Made by a program: the position numbers and the translations under genes
The notes under the pieces: model-generated
Databases searched by the model: none
What the model saw: the letters and a program-made list of their open reading frames with translations, nothing else
What the model was told of the DNA's origin: nothing
Shown: positions 8,553 to 18,188 of the stretch, one piece after another
How the letters are laid out: each line of letters opens with the position of its first letter
How positions within the stretch are numbered: the first letter of the stretch is position 1
Origin: Aeromonas bivalvium
GTDB lineage: Bacteria; Pseudomonadota; Gammaproteobacteria; Enterobacterales; Aeromonadaceae
Assembly (NCBI RefSeq): GCF_000819765.1
Contig: NZ_CDBT01000020.1
Coordinates: 57,228 to 121,227, forward strand
DNA: 64,000 nt
Direction of reading: 5' to 3'

Positions 8553-9893
8553 ATGTCATTCAACAATGCCCTCAGCGGCGTCAATGCGGCTCAGAAAGAC
8601 CTGAACGTCACCGCGAACAACATTGCCAACGTCAACACCATCGGCTTCAAGGAGTCCCGCGCCGAGTTTGCCGACATCTATGCCAACTCCATCTTCGTCA
8701 ACTCCAAGACCCAGGTGGGGAATGGTGTCGCGACCGGGGCCGTGGCGCAGCAGTTCCACCAGGGGGCGCTGCAAATTACCAACAACTCGCTGGATCTCGC
8801 CATCCAGGGCAACGGCTTCTTCGTCACCTCGGACGGCGTCAATGCCCTGGATCGCACCTACACCCGGGCCGGTGCCTTCAAGCTCAACGAAAACAGCTAC
8901 ATGGTCAACAATTCCGGCAGCTATCTGCAGGGGTACGAGATCAACGCCGACGGCACGCCCAAGGCGGTGAGCCTCAACGCCACCAAACCCATCCAGATCC
9001 CGGATCGGGCCGGCGAGCCCAAGCAGACCACCCTGGTGGAGGCCAGCTTCAACCTGCCCTCCACCGCCACGCCCCAGGTGGTGAACCCGGCTACCTTCAA
9101 TCCCAAGGACTCGACCACCTACTCCTCCTCCACCTCTGTGGTGGCGTACGACTCCCTGGGCGAGCCTCACACCATCACCCAGTATTTCGTCAAGGATGCC
9201 GACCCCCTGGATCCCACCAAGGCTGCCAGCCCCACCTCCTGGCGCATGTACCTGTACGAGGGGGATACTCCCATCGACATCGCCGGTGGCAACCCGACCA
9301 CCCCGGCGGGGGGCCTGGCCACGCCGCCCCTGAGTGCCAACATCACCTTCAATGCCGATGGCAAGGTCAACACCATCACCCCGGCCACCATCAAGACGGT
9401 GGCCCTGGGTACCCCGGGGGCCGGCGTCATCGACAACGGTGCTGATCCGACTCAGGAGATAGAGATCAAGTTCGGTACCGTGACCCAGTACTCGTCGCCG
9501 TTTGAAGTCAATAAATTGACCCAGGATGGTTCGACCGTGGGCCGGCTGACCAAGGTGGAGATCACCCCGGACGGCATCGTCTCCGCCACCTACAGCAACG
9601 CCACCACCGTCAAGGTGGCCATGGTGGCCATGGCCAAGTTCGCCAACCCCCAGGGGCTGACCCAGATTGGCGATACCTCCTGGCGCGAGTCCCTGCTCTC
9701 CGGGGATGGCCTGCCGGGCACCCCGAACTCGGGCACCTTCGGTTCAGTCAAGTCCTCGGCCCTGGAGCAGTCCAACGTGGATTTGACCTCTGAGCTGGTG
9801 GATCTCATCACAGCCCAGCGCAACTTCCAGGCGAACTCCCGTTCCCTGGAGATCAACAGCTCGCTGCAGCAGACCATACTGCAGATCCGCTGA
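8553..9893 (+). CDS. flgE: Flagellar hook protein FlgE
   Basis: Hook subunit of 446 residues. The N-terminal motif (VTANNIANVNTIGFKESRAEF) and the C-terminal helix ELVDLITAQRNFQANSRSLE are the conserved D0 elements of axial proteins; the middle is the variable surface-exposed hook domain, rich in Thr, Pro and Asn. AAGGAG lies eight bases upstream. A stem-loop terminator follows, so flgBCDE is one transcription unit separate from flgF onward. Confidence 0.95.
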   Translation: MSFNNALSGVNAAQKDLNVTANNIANVNTIGFKESRAEFADIYANSIFVNSKTQVGNGVATGAVAQQFHQGALQITNNSLDLAIQGNGFFVTSDGVNALDRTYTRAGAFKLNENSYMVNNSGSYLQGYEINADGTPKAVSLNATKPIQIPDRAGEPKQTTLVEASFNLPSTATPQVVNPATFNPKDSTTYSSSTSVVAYDSLGEPHTITQYFVKDADPLDPTKAASPTSWRMYLYEGDTPIDIAGGNPTTPAGGLATPPLSANITFNADGKVNTITPATIKTVALGTPGAGVIDNGADPTQEIEIKFGTVTQYSSPFEVNKLTQDGSTVGRLTKVEITPDGIVSATYSNATTVKVAMVAMAKFANPQGLTQIGDTSWRESLLSGDGLPGTPNSGTFGSVKSSALEQSNVDLTSELVDLITAQRNFQANSRSLEINSSLQQTILQIR

Positions 9894-9915
9894 CGGGCGG
9901 CGACACGGGTTCAAC

Positions 9916-9940
9916 AAGGGGCGCTTCGGCGCCCTTTCTT
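9916..9940 (+). terminator. Intrinsic terminator after flgE
   Basis: A GC-rich stem (GGGGCGC, TTCG loop, GCGCCC) extended by A-T pairs and followed by TTTCTTT. It ends flgBCDE 22 bases after the flgE stop and just before a separate sigma-54 promoter. Confidence 0.8.
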
Positions 9941-9975
9941 TATATATCAATAGGTTAAAAACATGCTCACGCTGT

Positions 9976-9991
9976 TGGCACCTTAATTGCT
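9976..9991 (+). promoter_or_regulatory. Sigma-54 promoter of the flgF operon
   Basis: TGGCACCTTAATTGCT matches TGGCAC-N5-TTGCW perfectly. It sits between the flgE terminator and the flgF start, so flgF to flgL is a second FlrC/sigma-54 unit. Confidence 0.9.
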
Positions 9992-10029
9992 TTCTTCCTG
10001 TCAGAGTCATCTGTTTGACGGAGGATCCC

Positions 10030-10776
10030 ATGGATCACCTGCTTTATATCGCCATGTCCGGTGCCAAGGAGAACATGAACAGCCTGGCTGTGCGTGGCAA
10101 CAACCTGGCCAACGCCAACACCACTGGCTTCAAGTCCGACTTCGAGCAGGCCCGCGCCATGCAGGCGTTCGGCGAAGGGCTGCCGACCCGGGTCTTCGCC
10201 ATGACGGAGCGCCCCGGCCAGAATCTGCAACACGGCATGCTGACGACCACGGGCCGGGATCTGGACGTGGCGGTAGACGGGCAGGGGTGGATAGCGGTGC
10301 AGGACGGCAAGGGGGGCGAGGCCTTCACCCGCATGGGCAACCTGGAGCTGAGCGCCACCGGCAATCTGCAGACCAGTACTGGCCTCAATGTGGTGGACGA
10401 GGCCGGCAGGCCCATCGTCTTGCCGCTGCCCCTGGAGAAGCTGGAAATCAACCGGGATGGCACCATCACGGGTCGCCCCGAGGGGGCCGCTCCCAGCCTG
10501 CCGGAGGACTTTCAGCGTATCAAGCTGGTGCGTCCGGCCGCCGATGCGGTGGAGAAGGGGCAGGATGGCCTGTTTCGTCGCAAGGATGGTCAGCCGGAAC
10601 CCGCTTCCGCCGAGGTGGGCCTGATTGCCGGCTCGCTCGAGGGGAGCAACGTCAATGTGGTCGACGAGATGACCAACCTCATTCGCTTGCAGCGTCAGTT
10701 CGAAACCCAGGTCAAGATGATGAAGACGGCCCAGGAGAACGACGAAGCGCAAACCCAACTGCTGCGTATCAGCTAA
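10030..10776 (+). CDS. flgF: Flagellar proximal rod protein FlgF
   Basis: Rod protein of 248 residues. I start at 10030 (MDHLLYIAMSG), six bases after GGAGG, rather than 15 bases upstream. It has the N-terminal axial motif SLAVRGNNLANANTTGFKSD (about 16-35) and the C-terminal packing helix ending in QLLRIS. First gene behind the second sigma-54 promoter; flgG follows after 13 bases. Confidence 0.95.
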   Translation: MDHLLYIAMSGAKENMNSLAVRGNNLANANTTGFKSDFEQARAMQAFGEGLPTRVFAMTERPGQNLQHGMLTTTGRDLDVAVDGQGWIAVQDGKGGEAFTRMGNLELSATGNLQTSTGLNVVDEAGRPIVLPLPLEKLEINRDGTITGRPEGAAPSLPEDFQRIKLVRPAADAVEKGQDGLFRRKDGQPEPASAEVGLIAGSLEGSNVNVVDEMTNLIRLQRQFETQVKMMKTAQENDEAQTQLLRIS

Positions 10777-10789
10777 TTAGGAGCCAGAC

Positions 10790-11578
10790 ATGAATCCTGC
10801 ACTTTGGATAGGCAAGACGGGGCTGGATGCACAGCAGACCAACATCGCCGTCACCTCGAACAACCTCGCCAACGCCAGCACGGTTGGTTACAAGAAATCC
10901 CGCGCCATCTTCGAAGACTTGCTCTATCAGAACATCAACCAGCCGGGGGGGCGCTCCTCGGCGGATACCGAGCTGCCCTCCGGCCTGATGCTGGGGGCGG
11001 GGGCCAAGGTGGTCGCCACCCAGAAGAGCTTCAGCCAGGGCAATGTGCAGACCACGGAGAACTCCCTGGACCTGATGATCAGCGGCCGAGGCTTCTTCGA
11101 GGTGCAACTGCCGGACGGCAGCAGCGCCTACACCCGCAACGGCCAGTTCACCCTCAATGACGAGGGCACCATCGTCACCCCGGGCAACGGCTACCCGCTG
11201 CAACCAGAGATCCAGATCCCCGAAAACGCCCAGAGCGTCACCATAGGGGAGGATGGCCAGGTCTCCATCCAGCTCAAGGGGGATGGTGCCTCCCAGGTGA
11301 TAGGCCAGATCAACATCAGCGACTTCGTCAACGCCTCCGGCCTGCAACCCATGGGGGAGAACATGTTCCTCGAGACCCAGTCGAGCGGCGCCCCCATCGA
11401 AGGGGTGGCCGGGGCGGATGGCCTCGGGGTCATCAAGCAGGGGATGCTGGAGGTCTCCAACGTCAACGTCACCGAAGAGCTGGTCAACCTCATTCAGGCC
11501 CAGCGGGTCTACGAGATGAACTCCAAGGTGATCTCGGCGGTGGACTCCATGATGTCCTACCTGACCCAACGGCTGTAA
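10790..11578 (+). CDS. flgG: Flagellar distal rod protein FlgG
   Basis: Distal rod subunit of 262 residues, the usual FlgG length. It carries the N-terminal motif (NIAVTSNNLANASTVGYKKS), the central SGRGFFEVQLPDG segment and the C-terminal motif EELVNLIQAQRVYEMNSK. Forms the drive shaft passing through the P and L rings made by FlgI and FlgH, encoded next. Confidence 0.96.
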   Translation: MNPALWIGKTGLDAQQTNIAVTSNNLANASTVGYKKSRAIFEDLLYQNINQPGGRSSADTELPSGLMLGAGAKVVATQKSFSQGNVQTTENSLDLMISGRGFFEVQLPDGSSAYTRNGQFTLNDEGTIVTPGNGYPLQPEIQIPENAQSVTIGEDGQVSIQLKGDGASQVIGQINISDFVNASGLQPMGENMFLETQSSGAPIEGVAGADGLGVIKQGMLEVSNVNVTEELVNLIQAQRVYEMNSKVISAVDSMMSYLTQRL

Positions 11579-11591
11579 CGGGAGCCTCGTG

Positions 11592-12263
11592 ATGAAAACC
11601 ATCTGGATGCTGAGTCTGCTGGCGCTGGGGGGCTGTACCAGCACCCTCAATACCGCCAAGCCGGACGACCCCGATTTCGCCCCCGTCTATGGCGAGTCCG
11701 AGCCGGTCTCGGTGCGACCGACCGGCGCCATTTTTCAGCCCGACCAGGTCAATGGCATCTATTCGGACATCAAGGCCCACAAGGTTGGCGACATCATCAC
11801 CATAGAGTTGGCGGAATCAACCTCCGCCTCGAAGAAGGCCAACACCCAGACCGGCAAGGACAACAAGTTCAACCTGGATCCGGTGAGCTTGGGGGGCGTG
11901 CCCATCACAGCCGGTGCCTACAACATGTCCGCCTCCATCGGCCAGGACAGCGCATTCAAGGGACAGGCCAAGGCGGATCAAAGCAACAGCCTGCAGGGCA
12001 GCATCTCGGTCAGCGTGGCCAAGGTGCTCACCAACGGCAACCTGGTGGTGCGCGGCGAGAAGTGGATCATGCTCAACAACGGCAACGAATACATCCGCAT
12101 CACGGGTCTCATCCGCCCCGAAGATGTCACTTCGGACAACACTGTCTCCTCCCAGAAGGTGGCCAATGCCCGCATCCACTACGGTGGTACCGGGGATCTG
12201 GCCAATACCCAGGAGCAGGGCTGGCTGACCAGCTTCTTCAATGGTCCCTGGTGGCCGCTCTAG
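11592..12263 (+). CDS. flgH: Flagellar L-ring lipoprotein FlgH
   Basis: Outer-membrane ring protein of 223 residues. The N-terminus is a lipoprotein signal ([15 protein letters not shown]) with lipobox LGGC, so Cys15 should be lipidated. The conserved FlgH stretch [20 protein letters not shown] is near residues 155-175. A GTG directly before the ATG (11589) is also in frame; I chose the ATG because ribosome-site spacing fits it. flgI starts 15 bases after the stop. Confidence 0.95.
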   Translation: MKTIWMLSLLALGGCTSTLNTAKPDDPDFAPVYGESEPVSVRPTGAIFQPDQVNGIYSDIKAHKVGDIITIELAESTSASKKANTQTGKDNKFNLDPVSLGGVPITAGAYNMSASIGQDSAFKGQAKADQSNSLQGSISVSVAKVLTNGNLVVRGEKWIMLNNGNEYIRITGLIRPEDVTSDNTVSSQKVANARIHYGGTGDLANTQEQGWLTSFFNGPWWPL

Positions 12264-12277
12264 TGCTAGGACTTCCC

Positions 12278-13378
12278 ATGAAACGACTCAGCGTATTGTG
12301 CCTGTGCTGCCTCTTCACCCTGCTGCCCCAGGCGGCCAGCGCCGCCCGCATCAAGGACATCAGCTCGGTGGAGGGGGTGCGCAGCAACCAGCTGCTGGGC
12401 TACGGCCTGGTAGTGGGCCTGCCCGGCACCGGCGAGAAGAACAACGCCTTCACCGAGCAGACCTTCCGCACCATGCTCAACAACTTCGGCATCAAGGTGC
12501 CGGACAACATCAAGCCCAAGATCAAGGACGTGGCGCCGGTGGCCATTCACGCCGATCTGCCCCCCTTCTCCAAGCCGGGCCAGACCATAGACGTGACGGT
12601 ATCCGCCATCGGTGAGGCCAAGAGCCTGCGAGGCGGCACCTTGCTGCAGACCTTCCTCAAAGGGCTCGATGGCCGGGTCTATGCGGTGGCTCAGGGCAGC
12701 CTGGTGGTCGGCGGCCTGGGGGCCGAGGGGGCGGATGGCTCCAAGGTGGTGATCAACACCCCGACCGTGGGTCGCATCGCCAATGGCGCCACCGTGGAGC
12801 GCGAGGTACCCAACTCCTTCAGCCAGGGGGACACCATCACTTTTAACCTCAACCGTTCCGACTTCACCACGGCGCGCCGTTTGGCGGACTCCATCAACAA
12901 CCTGGTGGGCCCCAACACGGCCCAGGCGCTGGATGCCACCTCGGTCAAGGTGTTCGCCCCGCGGGATCCGGGTCAACGGGTCGCCTATCTCGCCACCATA
13001 GAGAACCTGGAGGTGGATCCGGGTGCCGAGGCGGCCAAGATCATCGTCAACTCCCGTACCGGCACCATCGTCATCGGCAGCCAGGTCAGGCTCAAACCCG
13101 CGGCCATCAGCCACGGCGGCCTGACGGTGACCATCGCCGAGAACCAGCAGGTCTCGCAGCCCAACCCCCTGGCGGGCGGGGATACCGCGGTCACCAACAA
13201 CTCCACCATCAATGTGCAGCAGGAAGACGGGCGCATGTTCAAGCTCGACACCGGCGCCACCCTGGACGATCTGGTGCGGGCGGTGAATCAGGTGGGCATA
13301 GCCCCGGGGGATCTGATGGCCATCCTCGAGGCCCTGCAGCAGGCAGGAGCCATCGAGGGTCAGCTGGTCATTTTGTAA
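12278..13378 (+). CDS. flgI: Flagellar P-ring protein FlgI
   Basis: Periplasmic P-ring protein of 366 residues. The frame is open far upstream through flgH, but the gene starts at 12278 with a signal peptide ([22 protein letters not shown], cleavage near residue 22). Typical FlgI motifs follow: [20 protein letters not shown] and [10 protein letters not shown]. The protein ends [10 protein letters not shown]. Directly downstream, 2.4 tandem copies of the gene's 3' end fill the gap to flgJ. FlgA, encoded leftward, is its assembly chaperone. Confidence 0.95.
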   Translation: MKRLSVLCLCCLFTLLPQAASAARIKDISSVEGVRSNQLLGYGLVVGLPGTGEKNNAFTEQTFRTMLNNFGIKVPDNIKPKIKDVAPVAIHADLPPFSKPGQTIDVTVSAIGEAKSLRGGTLLQTFLKGLDGRVYAVAQGSLVVGGLGAEGADGSKVVINTPTVGRIANGATVEREVPNSFSQGDTITFNLNRSDFTTARRLADSINNLVGPNTAQALDATSVKVFAPRDPGQRVAYLATIENLEVDPGAEAAKIIVNSRTGTIVIGSQVRLKPAAISHGGLTVTIAENQQVSQPNPLAGGDTAVTNNSTINVQQEDGRMFKLDTGATLDDLVRAVNQVGIAPGDLMAILEALQQAGAIEGQLVIL

Positions 13379-13538
13379 GTGGCACCGGGTTGAGCCAGGC
13401 GATGGCCCTGCTGCGGTATCGGACAGGGGCCATCGAGGGTCAGCTGGTCATTCTGTAAGTGGCACCGGGTTGAGCCAGGCGATGGCCCTGCTGCGGTATC
13501 GGACAGGAGCCATCGAGGGTCAGCCGGTCATTCTGTAA
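13344..13538 (+). repeat. 80-bp tandem repeats copying the flgI 3' end
   Basis: Units at 13344-13423 and 13424-13503, with a partial unit at 13504-13538; the first unit includes the real flgI terminus. Each unit contains GCCATCGAGGGTCAG (or one-base variants) through a TAA stop. Read from the ATG inside the later units the peptide is [18 protein letters not shown], resembling the real end [20 protein letters not shown] but shorter and diverged. The units are nearly identical to each other outside that stretch. I infer duplicated or fossil 3' ends of flgI. Confidence 0.9.
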
Positions 13539-13626
13539 AGGGTGGCGGGCAGTCGGTCATGTAGTGGGCAAACAGGCAGGGTCACCCGGCAAGGGGTTGC
13601 CACAGGCGGCAAAGAAGGTAGGCAAG

Positions 13627-14685
13627 ATGGCGAATATCGACAATAAAGGCGTGGATCTGGGCATGGTGCAGGATATCCAGAACCTGGACAAGCTGCGCCA
13701 GATGAGCATGAGCAAGGAGGGCAAGCAACAGGCGCTCCAGTCGGCGGCCCGCCAGTTCGAGTCCATCTTCAGCCAGATGCTGTTCAAGGGGATGCGCGAG
13801 GCGAGCCAGTCCTTGACCGCGGACAACCCCTTCAGCAGCAGCTACACCCAGTTCTACGAGGGCATGCTCGACCAGCAGCGGGTGTCGGATATGTCCGGCA
13901 AGGGGGGACTGGGGCTGGCCGACATGGTGGTCAAGCAGTTCTCCCCCGACAGCTTCAAGCACGAGGATGGCCGCGTCCTCAAGCTGCCCCAGCGCACCGA
14001 GCGGGTCTACAAGCCCTATGTGGCTCCGGCGTCCGGCGAACATGGCCTGATTGAAGCCTCCAAAGTTGGCAAGGATTTTGCTGAGAAGGAGATGAATGAG
14101 ACGGCCCTGACCGAGCAGACGGCAGGCAGGCGGGCCCGCAGCGTGCCCCCCATGGGGCCCAAAGCGGAGCAGGGCAGCCAGGCAGGCGGGGCCATCACCG
14201 CCTTCGAGTCACCGAGTGACTTCGTCAGCAAGCTGATGCCCCTGGCCAGGAAGGCGGCCGACAAGCTGGGACTGAGCCCGGCGGTGCTGGTGGCCCAGGC
14301 GGCTCTGGAGAGCGGCTGGGGCAAGCGGGTCATCAAGGATGGTGACGGCCAGATGAGCCATAACCTGTTTGGCATCAAGGCGGATCCGCGCTGGCAGGGT
14401 GACAAGGCCGTGGTCAGCACTCTGGAGTACGAGCAAGGGGTGGCCTCGCGCCAGAAGGCGGCGTTTCGCTCCTATGGATCGTTTGAAGAGAGCTTCAATG
14501 ACTATGTCGACTTCCTGACGTCAGGGAGCCGTTACAAGGGGGCCCTGGCCAAGGTGGACAGCCCGGATCGTTACTTTGAGGCGCTGCAGCAGGCCGGATA
14601 CGCCACCGACCCCCAGTACGCCAGTAAATTGAAACAGGTATTGCGCAGTGGGCCCATTGCCCAGTACACAGAGACGGAGCTGTAA
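13627..14685 (+). CDS. flgJ: Flagellar rod-cap/peptidoglycan hydrolase FlgJ
   Basis: Bifunctional protein of 352 residues: an N-terminal rod-binding/scaffold domain (about 20-110, ARQFESIFSQMLFKGMREA) and a C-terminal glucosaminidase domain (about 195-345) with catalytic Glu near 228 (AQAALESGWGK) and the NLFGIKADPRW motif. It drills the murein layer so the rod can pass. I start at 13627 (MANIDNKGVDLG) after a GAAGG site; the frame is open 63 bases further up, into the repeat-derived spacer. flgK begins four bases after its stop. Confidence 0.94.
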   Translation: MANIDNKGVDLGMVQDIQNLDKLRQMSMSKEGKQQALQSAARQFESIFSQMLFKGMREASQSLTADNPFSSSYTQFYEGMLDQQRVSDMSGKGGLGLADMVVKQFSPDSFKHEDGRVLKLPQRTERVYKPYVAPASGEHGLIEASKVGKDFAEKEMNETALTEQTAGRRARSVPPMGPKAEQGSQAGGAITAFESPSDFVSKLMPLARKAADKLGLSPAVLVAQAALESGWGKRVIKDGDGQMSHNLFGIKADPRWQGDKAVVSTLEYEQGVASRQKAAFRSYGSFEESFNDYVDFLTSGSRYKGALAKVDSPDRYFEALQQAGYATDPQYASKLKQVLRSGPIAQYTETEL

Positions 14686-14688
14686 AGC

Positions 14689-16692
14689 ATGGCAAGCGAT
14701 CTGCTTGGGATAGGAACATCTGGGGTGCTGGCGCATCAGAAGCTGCTGCAGACCACCAGCAACAACATCGTCAACGTCAACAGCCAGGGCTATGTGCGTG
14801 AACGCACCCTGATCTACACCAATGCCATCAGCTTTGGCACCGGCGAGAGCATGAGCGAGCGGGTGATCAACCAGTATGCCCAGGGCGAACTGCGCCGGGA
14901 TACCTCCGCCTTCAGCGCCTCCTCCATGCGCTTCGAGCAACTCTCCACCGTGGACAGCCTGCTGGGGGACACCAGCAACAGCGTCGGCACCGCCATTACC
15001 GCCTACTTCAAGGGATTCCACACCGCCAACGAATCGCCGGCGGATCTGGGGTCGCGCGCCAGCACCCTCACCGAGCTCACCAGCATGGTGAATCGCTTTC
15101 ACACCCTCTCGTCCCAGTTCGACAAGCAGAGCGACGTCATCAACGATCGCATCGACGACGAGACCAAGCATGTCAACAGCCTGCTGAACAACATCAACGA
15201 GATCAACAAGGCCATAGTGCGTACCCAGGGCACGGCGGAAGAGAACCTGATGCTCTACGATCAGCGCGACGACGCCATCGCCCAGCTCGCCGCCAAGATG
15301 GACATCCGCACCGTCACCCAGCCCAACGGCAGCGTCCTGGTCAACATGAGCACGGGTCACTCCCTGGTGCTTGATGGCTCGGTCGCCCAGTTCAGCGTCG
15401 TCCCCGGGGATCCCGATTCCAGGGACAAGGAGCTGCAACTCAGCCTGGGCAAGAGTCAGACCAGCATAGACAACAAGACTCTGGGGGGTGGCCTGGGCGG
15501 CCTGTTCGCCGCCCGCCGCGATCTGGAGCCCACCAAGCGCGAGCTGGGTCAGCTGGCGGTAGCCCTGGGGGATGCCATGAACCAGCAGAACCGGCTGGGG
15601 ATGGATCTCGACAACGAACTGGGAGGGGATCTCTTCTCCCTGCCCAGCAGCGAGGGGCTGCCCTATGGCAATAACAGCGGCACGGGGGCGACCACGGTCA
15701 ACTTCATTCCCGGCAAGGGGAGCGCGGTGACCGCCCTCGATTACGAGGTGAGTTTCAGCAGCGCCACCGACTTTGAAGTGTTTGCCATCGGCGTCGACGG
15801 CAAGCGCACCTCGGTAGCCACCGGCAACACTGTGCCCGTCAGCGCCTTCGAGGTACCGGGACACGGCATCTCCTTGGATCTCTCCGGCACTCCGGCGGCG
15901 GGGGACAAGATCCTGCTGCAACCGACCAAGCAGGCGGCCGCGGGTCTGGAGAAGCTGATCAACCGCGCCGAGGATCTGGCGCTGGCCTCCCCGCTCAAGG
16001 CCGACAAGAGCAGCCAGAACCATGGCTCGGCCACCATCGTCCTCGGCGTCATCGGCAACACGGGGGCGGGCTCGGGCTTTGCCAGCAACAGTCTGGATCC
16101 GAATGCACCGCAGGTGGTCAAGATAGACGCCAGCGGCAACTACGAGGTCTATGGCAGCGACGGCACCACCCTGATCGGGGTGGCCCCCGCCAGCAGCAAG
16201 GGCCAGAACCTGATGGCCGCCCTCGAAAACCCCCTCGGCGGTCCCAAGGTCTATGGGGATCCCGGCAATGACCCCGGCTACGAATTCAGCATCACGGGCC
16301 AGGTTGCCGCCAATGACAGCTTTACCCTGAGCTACAACCAGAACGGTTTCTCCGACAACGCCAACGGCCTGGCCCTGGCCGAGCTGCAGAACAAGGATCT
16401 GGTGCGCAAGAGCAGCAGCGCCGCCAGCGGCAACGACAAGATGACCCTCAACGAGGCCTACACAGGGCTGGTGGTCGCTCTGGGCAACAAGACCAGCCAG
16501 GCCAATACCGAGATGCTGGCCAACAAGGGCAAGCTGCAACAGAGCAGCGAGATATTCGAGAGTGTCTCCGGGGTCAGCCTGGACGAGGAGGCGGGCAATC
16601 TCATTCGCTTCCAGCAGGCCTATGCCGCCTCGGCCCAGGTGGTGACCACCGCCAAAACCATCTTCGACACCCTGTTGTCATCCGTGAGGTAA
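14689..16692 (+). CDS. flgK: Hook-filament junction protein FlgK (HAP1)
   Basis: Junction protein of 667 residues, at the long end for FlgK, with the extra length in the variable middle. The N-terminal motif (QTTSNNIVNVNSQGYVRERT) and C-terminal helix DEEAGNLIRFQQAYAASAQ are the conserved axial D0 parts. It replaces the FlgD cap and is a client of FlgN. It sits three bases after flgJ and three before flgL, so the three are tightly coupled. Confidence 0.95.
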   Translation: MASDLLGIGTSGVLAHQKLLQTTSNNIVNVNSQGYVRERTLIYTNAISFGTGESMSERVINQYAQGELRRDTSAFSASSMRFEQLSTVDSLLGDTSNSVGTAITAYFKGFHTANESPADLGSRASTLTELTSMVNRFHTLSSQFDKQSDVINDRIDDETKHVNSLLNNINEINKAIVRTQGTAEENLMLYDQRDDAIAQLAAKMDIRTVTQPNGSVLVNMSTGHSLVLDGSVAQFSVVPGDPDSRDKELQLSLGKSQTSIDNKTLGGGLGGLFAARRDLEPTKRELGQLAVALGDAMNQQNRLGMDLDNELGGDLFSLPSSEGLPYGNNSGTGATTVNFIPGKGSAVTALDYEVSFSSATDFEVFAIGVDGKRTSVATGNTVPVSAFEVPGHGISLDLSGTPAAGDKILLQPTKQAAAGLEKLINRAEDLALASPLKADKSSQNHGSATIVLGVIGNTGAGSGFASNSLDPNAPQVVKIDASGNYEVYGSDGTTLIGVAPASSKGQNLMAALENPLGGPKVYGDPGNDPGYEFSITGQVAANDSFTLSYNQNGFSDNANGLALAELQNKDLVRKSSSAASGNDKMTLNEAYTGLVVALGNKTSQANTEMLANKGKLQQSSEIFESVSGVSLDEEAGNLIRFQQAYAASAQVVTTAKTIFDTLLSSVR

Positions 16693-16695
16693 GCC

Positions 16696-17901
16696 ATGCG
16701 TATCACCACCAACATGATGTACAACCGGGGGCTCTCCTCCCTGAGCGCGGCGACGGAGCGGCAAAATACCGCCTACGAGCAGCTCTATTCCGGCAACAAG
16801 TTCAAGACCGCGGGCCAGGACCCCTCCGGCATGGGCCAGAAGATGGCGCTGACCAAGGAGATCGACCTGTTCCAGCAGTACAGCGTCAACGGCAGCCTGC
16901 TGGAGAACAGCCTGGGACATGAGGAGACCATACTCACCTCCATCAACGAGGCCATGCTCAGCGCCCAGACCCTGATGCAAAAATCCAACGATTCCGCCCT
17001 GAGCCAGGCGGATCGGGAGTCGGTGGCCAAGGAGCTGGAAGGGCTGCAGCAGCAGATGTTCGATCTGATGAACAGCCGGAACTCCCAGGGGGAATACATC
17101 TTCGGCGGCAACCAGAGCAAGAACCAGCCGTTCGTGAAGGACGTCGACGGCAACTATGCGTTCCAGGGGGACACGGGCCAGCGGGAGATCCAGGTCTCCC
17201 CCACGGTGCGCATCCCCGCCAACGACTCGGGTCAGGATCTGTTCGAGACGATACCGACCCGGCGCACCGCCAGCGCCGACACGGCCAACATCCAGGTCAA
17301 GGTGAGCGATCAGGGCCAGTTCGACAACTTCTACCGCACCCGCTACGACAGCGCCCTGGCCAGCAACAAGTACACGGTCACCACGGTGGCGGGGACGCCG
17401 GACAGCTACCAGATCACGGACCCGGGCGGTACTGTATTGCAAAATGGCGACTATGTGGCGGGGGGAGAGATCAACTTCAACGGCCTCACCCTCAGCCTGG
17501 ATCAGGCGGCGGGCACGGTGCAGGAGTTCTCCCTCGACAAGCCGAAAAATGACAACATACTCAACGGCATCTCCGACTTCATCAATGCCTTGCGCGACCC
17601 CAGCCTCTCCAATGGGGATTTTCAACTGAAGGCGCAAGATGCCCAGATCCACCTCGGCAATGCCCGTCAGCGGGTGGATACCGGGATTGGCAGCCTGGGG
17701 GGGCGGATGAACAGCCTGGAGCAGGTGATGAGTTCCAACACCGGGCTCGACACCCTCAACCAGCAGGCCAGGGCCAAGGTTTCGGAGATCGATCTCTATG
17801 AGGTGATCTCCGCTCTCTCCAAGGAGAACGCCGCCATGAGCGCCTCCCAACAGGCGTTCAGCAACATCAGCAAGCTGACCCTGTTTGACTACATCCGCTG
17901 A
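16696..17901 (+). CDS. flgL: Hook-filament junction protein FlgL (HAP3)
   Basis: Flagellin-related junction protein of 401 residues. It begins MRITTNMMYNRGLSSLS and ends with the flagellin-like helix ENAAMSASQQAFSNISKLTLFDYIR. The N-terminal part has the flagellin D0/D1 pattern (LYSGNKFKTAGQDPSGMG). Last gene of the region; a terminator lies 88 bases downstream. No flagellin or fli genes follow, as in known Aeromonas polar region 1. Confidence 0.95.
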   Translation: MRITTNMMYNRGLSSLSAATERQNTAYEQLYSGNKFKTAGQDPSGMGQKMALTKEIDLFQQYSVNGSLLENSLGHEETILTSINEAMLSAQTLMQKSNDSALSQADRESVAKELEGLQQQMFDLMNSRNSQGEYIFGGNQSKNQPFVKDVDGNYAFQGDTGQREIQVSPTVRIPANDSGQDLFETIPTRRTASADTANIQVKVSDQGQFDNFYRTRYDSALASNKYTVTTVAGTPDSYQITDPGGTVLQNGDYVAGGEINFNGLTLSLDQAAGTVQEFSLDKPKNDNILNGISDFINALRDPSLSNGDFQLKAQDAQIHLGNARQRVDTGIGSLGGRMNSLEQVMSSNTGLDTLNQQARAKVSEIDLYEVISALSKENAAMSASQQAFSNISKLTLFDYIR

Positions 17902-17988
17902 CCCCCGGCCAAGGCGGAGTTGTAAGGGATTGTTAATAAAGGCTCATATCGTTTGACTCCAGGCCGGCTCTGGCCGACCATTCTCGAG

Positions 17989-18013
17989 CAGGCCGGTGCA
18001 TGACACCGGCCTG
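17989..18013 (+). terminator. Stem-loop terminator after flgL
   Basis: A perfect 10-bp stem (CAGGCCGGTG / CACCGGCCTG) with a five-base loop. The tail (TCTGTTCG) is poor in T, so efficiency is uncertain. It separates the flagellar unit from the M-box leader. Confidence 0.65.
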
Positions 18014-18016
18014 TCT

Positions 18017-18178
18017 GTTCGCAGCATCTCGTTAGGCGAGGCTCCTGCATAAACACAGGCCACTGATCTCACGACGTCGAGAGACGCCCAGGATCAGGAC
18101 AGTTTTCATCGGATTAAGGTGTCAACCCAAGTGGCTTCCGGCATGCCGGATACGTTATGCAGTGCTAAAGCTGGCACG
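18017..18178 (+). ncRNA. M-box (ykoK) Mg2+ riboswitch upstream of mgtE
   Basis: The leader carries the conserved M-box blocks in order: CGTTAGGCGAGGCTCCTGCA (18030-18049), CACAGGCCACTG (18054-18065), GACGTCGAGAGACGCC (18073-18088), GGATTAAGGTGTCAACCC (18111-18128), AAGTGGCTTCCGGCATG and ATGCAGTGCTAAAGCTGG (18157-18174). The gene immediately downstream encodes an MgtE Mg2+ transporter, the classic M-box target. Mg2+ binding compacts the RNA and switches expression off. Boundaries are approximate. Confidence 0.92.
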
Positions 18179-18188
18179 TGGGGATGAT

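Noticed and set aside
14521-16539. 672-codon frame antisense to flgJ-flgK
   Set aside because: Lies fully over well-supported flagellar genes and shows no domain.
17881-17960. Possible duplicate of the flgL end (GTTTGACT at 69-base offset)
   Set aside because: Only eight bases match; too short to count with the other junction duplicates.
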